From Candidatus Nomurabacteria bacterium (GTDB taxonomy: Bacteria > Patescibacteriota > Minisyncoccia > Phycocordibacterales > UBA9973): DNA of 13,464 nucleotides. The stretch spans positions 1 through 13,464 of the forward strand of contig JADLCZ010000025.1 of assembly GCA_020846955.1 (NCBI GenBank), in the 5' to 3' direction. A program made the translations under genes and the position numbers. The notes below the pieces were generated by a model, which was given only the letters and a program-made list of their open reading frames with translations, had not been told where the DNA came from and did not search any database. Each line of letters starts with the position of its first letter. Position 1 is the first letter of the stretch. Positions 7,175 to 13,464 of this stretch are shown piece after piece.

Positions 7175-8491
7175 ATGAACCCAGAACAATTACAACAAAA
7201 AATAGCGGAGTATTATGAGAAGTTGCCTCTAGATATGCAGACAATGTTTGCGAGTATGGAATGGATGAAGACTCTCGAGAATTTGAGTACCAAGTACAGT
7301 ATGACTCCTAACCAAGTGCAGTCTCTCGGTACCGAGACGACTCTACTACTCCTTGGAATTATTCATCCGGATGAATATGTCAGTTTCCTACAAGCAGATT
7401 TATCCTTGGCAAAAGATACACAAGACAAACTCATGGCTGATATCAATCTCGGCATACTCAACAAATGGCGTGAAAAACTTTCTGCAACTTACACACAAAA
7501 CACAATGGATGTTGCTGAGAAGGAGTATGGTGGGGGAATGAAGCTCGATGAGAGGTTCGATAAATTGCCAACTGAGGTCAAGGACGCAATTGCAAATTCA
7601 AATTACCAAAAAGAATTGTACATAATAGCCAATGAACAGAAATTGTCTATCGACCAAATGGACAAACTTGAGAAAGCTACAAACAAAATTCTCCTCGGTA
7701 TAGAGCACCCAGACAAATATCAGGGAATGCTTGAGGCAGATTTGCAATTAACAAGTGAAAAGGCCACAGAATTGTCTAATGCAATAAATGAAAGAATTTT
7801 GAAAAATATTCGTGAGATACTAAAAAACCATGTAGAAACTGGTGGGGAAATTAGAGCTGCAATAAAAGCTGATCCGACCATACCGTTACCACCATACAAA
7901 ATGCCTGTTCAAGAGACTCCAATAATTAAAGCCCCTCCAATTATCAAACCAACTCTTGTAACCCCAGCTTTTGCAACATTGGATACTTCTATGCCAAAGC
8001 CAATATTAGATACTCAAACTGCGCCTATGGCAAATCCCATACCGGGTATGAAAGATGCCCCCATACCCGGTATGGGATTTGCTGACACAACCCCTGGAAA
8101 TAAAGTATTTACCGATTCTGGAATAGAAATGATAAATGATGCAGAAACGACAGTACCAGCAAGTATTCCAACAACAGAAAATGTGATTGCAAAAGAAGAA
8201 ACACTAATGAAAAAGGGCGGTGTAAATATAGTAGAGGATGAAATTATTGTGCCACTTCCTCCTATGGAAGTAAATACAAATGTTGAAAAGAATATTCTAG
8301 ACGGCATAGAGAATCCAACTCCAACAATCAACACACTTATTAAACCTCATGTATCAATCCCAAATGAAAACAAAGAAGATGAACCTGTAAAAAATAATAT
8401 AATAAAAGAGACTTTGTCTAAGCCTGTAGTAACTGTCCAAGGGGCAACTGACCAAAGTACGAAAGACCCCTACAGGGAACCTGTAGAATAA
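7175..8491 (+). CDS. Two-module helical protein with Pro-rich tail, T4SS-associated
   Basis: No named family is recognised for this 438-residue protein. Two copies of a ~90-residue helical module are visible: about 13-102 (YYEKLPLDMQ, GIIHPDEY at 61-68) and about 127-220 (RFDKLPTEVK, GIEHPDKY at 175-182). The same module forms the protein at 5368-5868. From about 232 the chain is disordered-looking and rich in Pro, Thr and Ile, ending at Glu438. Residues 286-303 are encoded by a 53-bp palindromic element and contain the repeated IPGM peptide. There is no signal peptide or membrane segment, so it is probably cytoplasmic. It lies immediately upstream of prgI, traC-like and virB4 genes, which suggests a scaffold or regulatory partner of that machine (inference). 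It is transcribed from its own leaderless-type promoter. Confidence 0.85.
   Translation: MNPEQLQQKIAEYYEKLPLDMQTMFASMEWMKTLENLSTKYSMTPNQVQSLGTETTLLLLGIIHPDEYVSFLQADLSLAKDTQDKLMADINLGILNKWREKLSATYTQNTMDVAEKEYGGGMKLDERFDKLPTEVKDAIANSNYQKELYIIANEQKLSIDQMDKLEKATNKILLGIEHPDKYQGMLEADLQLTSEKATELSNAINERILKNIREILKNHVETGGEIRAAIKADPTIPLPPYKMPVQETPIIKAPPIIKPTLVTPAFATLDTSMPKPILDTQTAPMANPIPGMKDAPIPGMGFADTTPGNKVFTDSGIEMINDAETTVPASIPTTENVIAKEETLMKKGGVNIVEDEIIVPLPPMEVNTNVEKNILDGIENPTPTINTLIKPHVSIPNENKEDEPVKNNIIKETLSKPVVTVQGATDQSTKDPYREPVE
8030..8082. repeat. Palindromic element, copy A, in frame inside the 7175 gene
   Basis: The arms at 8030-8050 and 8062-8082 are perfect 21-bp reverse complements around an 11-nt loop AAAGATGCCCC (8051-8061). 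The arms contain the core CCATACCGGGTATG. A related copy lies in opposite orientation at 8496-8546, with the loop sequence conserved 11/11 as its reverse complement. Copy A keeps the reading frame open and encodes residues 286-303 in a Pro-rich, probably disordered tail. This recalls the in-gene palindromic elements known from Rickettsia, but it is not claimed to be the same family. Confidence 0.9.
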
Positions 8492-8495
8492 TTTT

Positions 8496-8546
8496 AAATT
8501 TCCATACCGGGAATGGGGGCATCTTTCATCTCCGGTATGGAAATTT
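8496..8546. repeat. Palindromic element, copy B, between the two-module gene and prgI
   Basis: AAATTTCCATACCGG (8496-8510) and CCGGTATGGAAATTT (8532-8546) are perfect 15-bp reverse complements. Pairing continues inward with mismatches around the loop GGGGCATCTTT (8516-8526), which is the exact reverse complement of the copy A loop. It starts 4 nt after the stop codon at 8489-8491 and ends 6 nt before the prgI -10 hexamer. In RNA it would be a strong hairpin whose 3' side ends in a short T run, so it may also act as a terminator. A separate small 7-bp hairpin (CTACAGG/CCTGTAG, loop GAA, 8470-8486) sits just before it at the end of the coding sequence. Confidence 0.9.
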
Positions 8547-8549
8547 TAG

Positions 8550-8558
8550 TGATATAAT
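8550..8558 (+). promoter_or_regulatory. Extended -10 promoter of the prgI gene (leaderless type)
   Basis: TGATATAAT: TG at 8550-8551 and TATAAT at 8553-8558, ending 6 nt before ATG 8565. The 18-nt block 8546-8563 is identical to 7156-7173. The palindromic element fills the place where a -35 box would lie, and no TTGACA-like box is seen. Confidence 0.65.
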
Positions 8559-8564
8559 AAATAA

Positions 8565-8972
8565 ATGCAGTTTAAAGTACCACAATTTATAGATGTAGAA
8601 GACAAATTATTTGGTCCTTTTAGTTTTAAGCAATTTGCGTATATGGCTGGTGGTGGCGGTATGGCATTTATCGCATACAAGACACTCCCTATCTATTTTG
8701 CTATCCCTATTATACTTGTCTCCGTAGGACTTGCACTCCTTTTAACATTTTATAAAATCAATGGGCAGAATTTCATATACTACCTACAAGCAAGTATTGT
8801 ATATGCAGCAAAAAGTAAATTGTATATCTGGAAACAGAAATTACACAAAAAAGAAGAAAAGAAAGTGGAGGCTGTGCAAGCCCAAGTTATACCTACTCTT
8901 ACAGACAGCAAGCTCAAGGATCTAGCATGGAGTTTGGACATTTTAGATAATAAAAATAATAATAATCGATAA
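8565..8972 (+). CDS. prgI: PrgI family protein (VirB3-like T4SS inner-membrane component)
   Basis: This 135-residue protein begins MQFKVPQFIDVEDKLFGPFSFKQF (first 24 residues), the hallmark start of PrgI-family proteins. Two membrane segments follow at about 25-40 and 42-62, with a Gly-rich turn at 29-32. The C-terminal part (83-105) is basic and charged and ends in an Asn-rich tail. PrgI is the small membrane partner of VirB4 in Gram-positive-type conjugation systems and fills the VirB3 position. The order prgI, VirB4 N-domain, VirB4 motor matches that role. Its length is normal for the family. Confidence 0.92.
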   Translation: MQFKVPQFIDVEDKLFGPFSFKQFAYMAGGGGMAFIAYKTLPIYFAIPIILVSVGLALLLTFYKINGQNFIYYLQASIVYAAKSKLYIWKQKLHKKEEKKVEAVQAQVIPTLTDSKLKDLAWSLDILDNKNNNNR

Positions 8973-8976
8973 AACA

Positions 8977-8985
8977 TGTTAAAAT
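8977..8985 (+). promoter_or_regulatory. Extended -10-like box of the TraC-like gene (leaderless type)
   Basis: TGTTAAAAT: TG at 8977-8978 and a TAAAAT hexamer at 8980-8985, ending 7 nt before ATG 8993. One base differs from TATAAT. The gene could instead be read through from prgI, which ends 20 nt upstream. Confidence 0.45.
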
Positions 8986-8992
8986 AAATTAT

Positions 8993-9634
8993 ATGCCACT
9001 CAATGCTCAACGATCTCAAGAATTTGTACCTATCAAAGAAGTCCGCGATGGGATCATCATCTTAAAAGATGGGGGATTAAGGGCAGTGCTTGTGGCAAGC
9101 TCTATAAACTTGTCACTCAAATCTACCGATGAACAGAAGGCTACAATTGGGGAATTCCAATCATTCCTCAACAGCCTAGACTTCTCGACTCAGATTGTTG
9201 TGCAATCTCGTAGGCTTGATATTCGCCCATACCTACTATCACTTGAGGGTCGTATGAAAGAGCAGACCGAACCACTGATAAAGATTCAGACAAAAGAGTA
9301 TATAGAATTTATCCGCTCTTTTACAGAAGAAGTAAATATAATGACAAAAAGCTTTTTTGTAGTTATACCTTACAGCTCGGAGGGAATATCGGGCAAAGAA
9401 AGTTTCATCGAAAAAATTGTCGGTAATAAAAAAGAGCGCCAGAGCACAAAGAGTAAAGTGGATGCCAACTTCGAAGAGAAGCGCTCCCAGCTTGACCAGA
9501 GAATCTCGGTGATTGCCGATGGTTTGAATAGATTTGGGGTTCGTAGTTCACAACTAGGAACTGAAGAAATTATTGAGTTATTTTATAAAACATTTAACCC
9601 TGGTGATATCAGCCAAGGGGTAAAACTGGAGTAA
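8993..9634 (+). CDS. VirB4 N-terminal domain encoded separately (TraC-like)
   Basis: This 213-residue soluble protein has no ATP-binding motif. Residues 10-85 (FVPIKEVRDGIIILKDGG, then a beta-rich stretch with QSRRLDIRPYL at 71-81) resemble the N-terminal domain of TraC/VirB4 ATPases. Residues 100-130 hold a helix plus FFVVIPYSS, and 150-200 are helical, with LNRFGVRSSQLGTEEIIELFY near the end, also typical of that domain. Together with the next protein (610 residues) the total is 823, close to a full-length VirB4. It is therefore read as the docking half of a split VirB4, acting at the membrane with PrgI. Split VirB4 is inferred from sequence and gene order. Confidence 0.8.
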   Translation: MPLNAQRSQEFVPIKEVRDGIIILKDGGLRAVLVASSINLSLKSTDEQKATIGEFQSFLNSLDFSTQIVVQSRRLDIRPYLLSLEGRMKEQTEPLIKIQTKEYIEFIRSFTEEVNIMTKSFFVVIPYSSEGISGKESFIEKIVGNKKERQSTKSKVDANFEEKRSQLDQRISVIADGLNRFGVRSSQLGTEEIIELFYKTFNPGDISQGVKLE

Positions 9635-9636
9635 AT

Positions 9637-9660
9637 AGTATAAGGGGTAAGTATAAGGAA
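9637..9660 (+). promoter_or_regulatory. Duplicated AGTATAAGG / Shine-Dalgarno-like region before virB4
   Basis: AGTATAAGG occurs at 9637-9645 and again at 9650-9658, 13 nt apart. AAGGGG (9642-9647) and AAGGAA (9655-9660) resemble Shine-Dalgarno sites; the nearer one ends 12 nt before ATG 9673, longer than usual. This is the only gene here whose start lacks a leaderless-type box yet has purine-rich AAGG motifs. Confidence 0.35.
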
Positions 9661-9672
9661 ATAAAAAATCAT

Positions 9673-11505
9673 ATGTCATTACTATCAAATTTATTTGGAA
9701 ATAAAAAAACAGGTATGAGCCACGAAGAGAGGGCAGTCTTGCCAGTACTTCCAGACGAAATCTATCGTGCAGCCAAACTTGAGCTTGAGGATATTATCGC
9801 GCCATCAGCCCTCGAAATTACGCCCAAATCTCTGAATCTTGGTGACAAAATCGCTCGTACTTTCTTTGTAATATCCTACCCAAGATACCTAACAGACAAT
9901 TGGTTCTCTCCAATTATTAATCTCGACAAAATTTTTGATGTTTCTATTTTTATACACCCAATCGAAACAAGTGAGATCCTGCGTTCTTTTCAGAACAAAG
10001 TTGCCGAGGTCCAAAGCCAGATATCGATTCGTGAATCAAAAGGCCTTGTCCGTGATCCAATGCTCGACACTGCCTACAATGACCTAGAGGGGTTGCGAGA
10101 TAGCCTTATGCAAGCTCAAGAGAAAATGTTTGAAGTTGGACTATATATTACTATTTATGCAGATACAGAAAATGATTTATTCAAAGTGGAAAATGAGATC
10201 AAATCACTATTGGAATCAAAATTGATCTATCTCAAGCCTGCACTCTTTCAACAAGCTGAGGCATTTAAAACAGTTATCCCTACAGGGACAGATGTGCTCT
10301 CAATACACCAGAAATTAAATACCGAACCATTATCGAGCCTATTCCCATTTGTCTCTTTTGACCTAACTTCTGACAAAGGCATACTCTATGGGGTCAACCG
10401 CCATAACTCAAGCTTGGTAATCTTTGACCGATTCAGCCTGCCAAACTACAACTCTATTATATTTGCCACATCTGGTGCTGGTAAATCATATGCTACTAAA
10501 CTTGAAATTATTCGTACGCTGATGTTCGACACAGAGGTGATTGTGATAGACCCGGAGAGTGAATATGAATTCCTCGCCGAAGCACTAGGGGGTAGGTACT
10601 TCAACATATCACTATCAAGTGACCACCATATCAACCCTTTTGACTTACCAATACCGAGTGCTGATGAGACGGGAGCTGATGTCTTGCGATCCAATACTAT
10701 CAATCTCGTAGGGCTCTTCCGTATTATGCTTGGGGGACTTACTCCAGGAGAAGATTCTATTATAGACCGTGCTATTACGGAAACTTATGCACTCAAGGAT
10801 ATCACCGCTGATTCCGACTTCTCCAACATTGAGCCACCACTACTATCCGACTTCGAAATGGTGCTTGCTGGGATGGAAGGTAGTGATTCTGTACTACAAA
10901 GACTAACTAAGTTTACTCGTGGGTCTTGGGCATCATTCCTCAACCGTCCATCAAATATCGATATCAATCGCAAATTCGTAGTATTTAGTGTACGAGACAT
11001 GGAGGACGAGCTCAAGCCTGTAGCTATGTATATAGTCACACACTATATATGGAATTCAATACGTAAAAATATCAAGAAAAGATTGCTCGTCGTCGATGAG
11101 GCATGGTGGATGATGAAATCCGAAGACACAGCTTCGTTCCTCTACTCAATCGCTAAGCGTGGGCGTAAATATTATCTCGGCCTTGCTACTATTACCCAAG
11201 ATGTCGGTGACTTTATGCGTAGCCCTTATGGTGTGCCTATTGTGACCAACTCATCCCTACAAATGTTGCTCAAGCAATCACCATCTACTGTCGACCTTTT
11301 GCAAAAGACATTTAATCTGACAGATGAAGAGAAGTACTTACTCCTCGAAGCAAATGTGGGGGAGGGAATATTCTTTGCAGGGCTCAAGCACGTGGCTATC
11401 AAAACTATTGCCTCGTATACCGAGGACCAAATTATCACGTCCGACCCATCACAAATCCTGGCTATTAAAAAAGCTAAGGATGAGATGCTCCAGGGAGATA
11501 AATAG
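9673..11505 (+). CDS. virB4: VirB4 family T4SS motor ATPase
   Basis: This 610-residue protein drives pilus assembly or substrate transfer in T4SS. Residues about 30-230 hold the middle VirB4 domain (FFVISYPRYLTDNWF at 64-78 and a charged helical region 100-185). The ATPase domain has the P-loop SGAGKS at 267-272, with Ala265 where the first Gly of GxxxxGKS would be. VIVIDPESEYEFL at 289-301, typical of VirB4/TraC, follows. Walker B is RLLVVDEAWWMM with Asp475-Glu476. The motif TITQDVGDF at 506-514 and the NSSLQMLLKQ stretch at 526-535 match the conserved C-terminal part. It is shorter than usual because the N-terminal domain is the separate gene upstream. It lies 38 nt behind that gene and is probably cotranscribed with it. 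A hand count gives 29/60 G+C in 11101-11160, higher than neighbouring genes. Confidence 0.95.
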   Translation: MSLLSNLFGNKKTGMSHEERAVLPVLPDEIYRAAKLELEDIIAPSALEITPKSLNLGDKIARTFFVISYPRYLTDNWFSPIINLDKIFDVSIFIHPIETSEILRSFQNKVAEVQSQISIRESKGLVRDPMLDTAYNDLEGLRDSLMQAQEKMFEVGLYITIYADTENDLFKVENEIKSLLESKLIYLKPALFQQAEAFKTVIPTGTDVLSIHQKLNTEPLSSLFPFVSFDLTSDKGILYGVNRHNSSLVIFDRFSLPNYNSIIFATSGAGKSYATKLEIIRTLMFDTEVIVIDPESEYEFLAEALGGRYFNISLSSDHHINPFDLPIPSADETGADVLRSNTINLVGLFRIMLGGLTPGEDSIIDRAITETYALKDITADSDFSNIEPPLLSDFEMVLAGMEGSDSVLQRLTKFTRGSWASFLNRPSNIDINRKFVVFSVRDMEDELKPVAMYIVTHYIWNSIRKNIKKRLLVVDEAWWMMKSEDTASFLYSIAKRGRKYYLGLATITQDVGDFMRSPYGVPIVTNSSLQMLLKQSPSTVDLLQKTFNLTDEEKYLLLEANVGEGIFFAGLKHVAIKTIASYTEDQIITSDPSQILAIKKAKDEMLQGDK

Positions 11506-11533
11506 GGTAATTACGAATTGGTAATTACGAATT
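11506..11533. repeat. Two tandem copies of a 14-bp repeat after virB4
   Basis: GGTAATTACGAATT occurs at 11506-11519 and again exactly at 11520-11533, starting right after the virB4 stop codon. Each unit contains the 8-bp palindrome GTAATTAC. The rest of the 108-nt gap to 11613 holds the promoter of the next gene and nothing else recognised. Confidence 0.85.
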
Positions 11534-11601
11534 ATGAAAAACCCGTCTAGATATTTAGTTGCATTCCACATTATACTTATACTAATTTCTTATATTTATA
11601 G

Positions 11602-11607
11602 TATAAT
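11602..11607 (+). promoter_or_regulatory. -10 promoter box of the Ig-like protein gene (leaderless type)
   Basis: A perfect TATAAT ends 6 nt before ATG 11614. The bases in front read TAG instead of the TGN seen at other promoters here. No clear -35 box is seen. Confidence 0.55.
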
Positions 11608-11613
11608 AAAAAC

Positions 11614-12594
11614 ATGAGATATGGCTCTATTATTCTAGGATTTTTAATAATTGTTGGGATTTTTATTTATACCCCAAAGTTTATATATGCCGAAACAAAG
11701 GTTGTTAGCGGGGATATAAACATTGAGATGATACCCAATAACCCAGAGCCCTATACCGATGTAACAGTCAAATTGGCAAGCTATGCCACAGATCTCAATC
11801 GTGCAAGCATAGACTGGAAGATCAACAATCAAACAGTCCTTTCTGGTATAGGTAGGACATCCTACACATTTAAGACTGGTGGTCCAAATTCTGCTACTGT
11901 TATCAACCTCAACATACTACCAGACAATGGTATAATTATTACACGCCAAATAGCTGTAGTTCCCTCCGAGATAGAAATGCTTTGGCAAGCTGTGGATTCA
12001 TACACGCCATCATTCTATAAAGGCAAGGCCTTGCCGACTCAACAAAGTGTGATCAAAGTTGTAGCATTCCCAAATACTGTGAATATAGAAAAGGCAAACA
12101 AAAAAAATATGATCTACACATGGAAGCTCAACGACAGTGCTGCTCAAAATGCTTCGGGGTATGGTAAAGATTCTTTTACATTTGAAAACAATGTATTAAA
12201 AAACACAGAACACGTAGAACTATCCGCCTCTATGATTAATAATCTATACAATGCCACAGGCACACTAGACATAAATATTGAAAACCCTAAATTACTTTTT
12301 TACCAAAAGTCGCCAATCAATGGTGTGCTTTATGATGAAGCATTGCAAGGTAGTACAACTATGGCCGAAGACGAGATGACAATAGTCGCTGAGCCCTACT
12401 ATATGAATCGTAATAGCAATGATCTAGCTTATAATTGGAAAATAAATAATGAACAAATTGAAACTCCAAGTAGACGTACAGAGCTGACTATCAGGCCAGC
12501 ATCGCGTGGGGGATACGCAACAATTGCATTAACAGTAGAGAGTATTACCAAACTCTTCCAGTCAGTTACAAATAGCATAAAAATAAATTTATAA
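11614..12594 (+). CDS. Secreted protein with three Ig/PKD-like repeats
   Basis: This 326-residue protein has a signal peptide at 1-26 (a hydrophobic stretch ending IYA before Glu27). The rest is beta-rich and divides into three Ig/PKD-like units of roughly 30-116, 118-225 and 226-326. Each carries the same strand motif: DWKINNQ (67-73), TWKLNDS (169-175) and NWKINNE (274-280). The first two also have an S-[YF]-TF strand a few residues later (83-86 and 187-190). There is no C-terminal membrane anchor. The next gene, a pilin fusion, starts 1 nt after its stop codon, so the two are translationally linked. It probably acts outside the membrane beside the pilus, as a surface or periplasm-like adaptor (inference). 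The specific family is not identified. Confidence 0.85.
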   Translation: MRYGSIILGFLIIVGIFIYTPKFIYAETKVVSGDINIEMIPNNPEPYTDVTVKLASYATDLNRASIDWKINNQTVLSGIGRTSYTFKTGGPNSATVINLNILPDNGIIITRQIAVVPSEIEMLWQAVDSYTPSFYKGKALPTQQSVIKVVAFPNTVNIEKANKKNMIYTWKLNDSAAQNASGYGKDSFTFENNVLKNTEHVELSASMINNLYNATGTLDINIENPKLLFYQKSPINGVLYDEALQGSTTMAEDEMTIVAEPYYMNRNSNDLAYNWKINNEQIETPSRRTELTIRPASRGGYATIALTVESITKLFQSVTNSIKINL

Positions 12595-12595
12595 T

Positions 12596-13464
12596 ATGAA
12601 AAAAATATTTTTTATTTTAATACTATTTATTTTTACAGGAGTGGCTAATCTTACTTACGCCGATTCAAAAATTAGCAGTATTGTTGTTGCAGGAGATAGC
12701 AAAACTGTCACAGTAAATGTCGTAGCAGAAGATTCACCTCTAAGTGTATGTGTCGGGTACAAAGATTCATTCTTGAAGCCCGGTGGAATCTGCTTAGCAC
12801 ACGAAGAGAAAACTGTTCCAGTAGTAGACCCAGCGGTAGTGGTTTCTTTTGTGTTAGATATTTCAAAAGTTACAACCCCAGGAGAATATGATGTGAGTTT
12901 GAAAAGTGGAAAAAATTCTAAAGGAATTGGTCATTTTACCTTGGGGCAAAAAGCCTCAACGGAGGCATGGATGTATTTTGGTTATTTTAGCAAATCAAAA
13001 GATTTCACTACAAAAACTTTGTGTGAAGATGATTTAAAACAAGTAAAATCTATCTCAGTAGATCCAGAGAAAACATATTTAAATTCAGCTCTCTGTCTAC
13101 AAAAGGGTAGTGCGGAATATAACAGCAAGTTAGCCACATGGACAAGTGCAGTAGTTATAAATCAGAACCAGACACAGAAAATCTTCAAAGAGGACTACAC
13201 ACTTCTTGCTCCTATCGGTGATACAACAAAAATTGATGGTACTACAAAAGTTGGGGACTATTTGAATACTATTCTACTTATTGCGATTGGCTTATGCGGA
13301 GCGCTCGCTGTAATTATGATTGTGATCTATGGTGTACAGTATATGGGAGATGAATCAGTCTTTGGCAAGACAGAAGCCAAGAGCCATATAATGGCAGCCA
13401 TAATGGGTCTACTGCTGGCACTTGGCGCATACACAATCCTCAATACCATTAATCCCAATTTAGT
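12596..13464 (+). CDS. Secreted ectodomain fused to TrbC/VirB2-like T4SS pilin (partial, runs off the right edge)
   Basis: The frame is open from ATG 12596 to the edge (289 residues, then 2 nt), so the C-terminus is missing. Residues 1-22 are a signal peptide ending TYA. Residues 23-195 are a beta-rich ectodomain with Cys at 52, 66, 143 and 167, possibly two disulphides. YTLLAPIG at 201-208 leads into the pilin part, with membrane segments at about 223-248 (through YGVQYMGDES) and 265-285. This two-helix hairpin, with a charged turn (SVFGKTEAKS, 254-263) between the helices, is typical of T4SS pilins of CPR bacteria. The protein would make or anchor the pilus. Spacing to the previous stop is 1 nt, so expression is probably coupled. 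A TATAAT touches the ATG directly and is too close to act as a leaderless promoter for it. Confidence 0.88.
   Translation, partial: MKKIFFILILFIFTGVANLTYADSKISSIVVAGDSKTVTVNVVAEDSPLSVCVGYKDSFLKPGGICLAHEEKTVPVVDPAVVVSFVLDISKVTTPGEYDVSLKSGKNSKGIGHFTLGQKASTEAWMYFGYFSKSKDFTTKTLCEDDLKQVKSISVDPEKTYLNSALCLQKGSAEYNSKLATWTSAVVINQNQTQKIFKEDYTLLAPIGDTTKIDGTTKVGDYLNTILLIAIGLCGALAVIMIVIYGVQYMGDESVFGKTEAKSHIMAAIMGLLLALGAYTILNTINPNL

Noticed and set aside
8030..8546. CRISPR array or attC-type site as explanation of the palindromes
   Set aside because: Only two copies in opposite orientation, unequal spacing, no spacers, no cas genes and no integrase in the window.
11534..11617. 27-codon hydrophobic frame (MKNPSRYLVAFHIILILI...) overlapping the next start as ATGA
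   Set aside because: It contains the TATAAT promoter of the next gene, has no start signal of its own, and AT-rich DNA readily gives Ile/Tyr-rich frames. Kept only as a remote possibility.

Overview
The window most likely comes from a Patescibacteria/CPR bacterium, probably of the Parcubacteria type. This is inferred from the gene set and sequence style, not from a marker gene. The DNA is AT-rich, all genes are on the + strand, and genes are tightly packed. One gene ends in TGA and no gene has an internal TGA, so the standard bacterial code fits. The core is a single-membrane type IV secretion (T4SS) / conjugation-like machine: a PrgI-family (VirB3-like) protein, a VirB4 ATPase split into two genes, a VirB6/TrbL-like polytopic protein with a large ectodomain and long cytoplasmic tail, and a TrbC/VirB2-like pilin carried at the C-terminus of a secreted protein. 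No relaxase, VirD4 coupling protein or peptidoglycan hydrolase lies inside the window.

Layout. 38-1396: membrane-anchored protein with a Pro/Thr-rich stalk and an Asp-rich, calcium-binding-like motif. 1477-2601: first AAA_14/DUF4143 ATPase. 2651-5353: VirB6-like channel protein. 5368-5868: small helical-module protein. 5883-6013: broken 5' fragment of a paralogue of the 7175 gene. 6029-7141: second AAA_14/DUF4143 ATPase, lying directly behind that fragment. 7175-8491: two helical modules plus a Pro-rich tail. 8565-8972: PrgI. 8993-9634: VirB4 N-terminal (TraC-like) domain. 9673-11505: VirB4 motor. 11614-12594: secreted protein with three Ig/PKD-like repeats. 12596 to the right edge: ectodomain-pilin fusion, incomplete.

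How it works together (inference from family knowledge). The VirB4 pair, PrgI and the VirB6-like protein would form the cytoplasmic-membrane motor and channel. The pilin fusion, the Ig-like protein and the Asp-rich protein would be the surface part. The two AAA_14 ATPases look like accessory or inserted genes rather than parts of the machine.

The signals most worth a second look are: (1) two copies of a ~50-bp palindromic element in opposite orientation, one embedded in frame in the 7175 gene and one just upstream of the prgI promoter; (2) the duplicated gene start flanking the second AAA_14 ATPase, as if that gene had inserted there; (3) a recurrent promoter, mostly an extended TGN-TATAAT -10 box, ending exactly 6-7 nt before the start codon of six genes, which predicts leaderless mRNAs; (4) an undescribed ~90-residue helical module present three times, plus a relic, within 3 kb.
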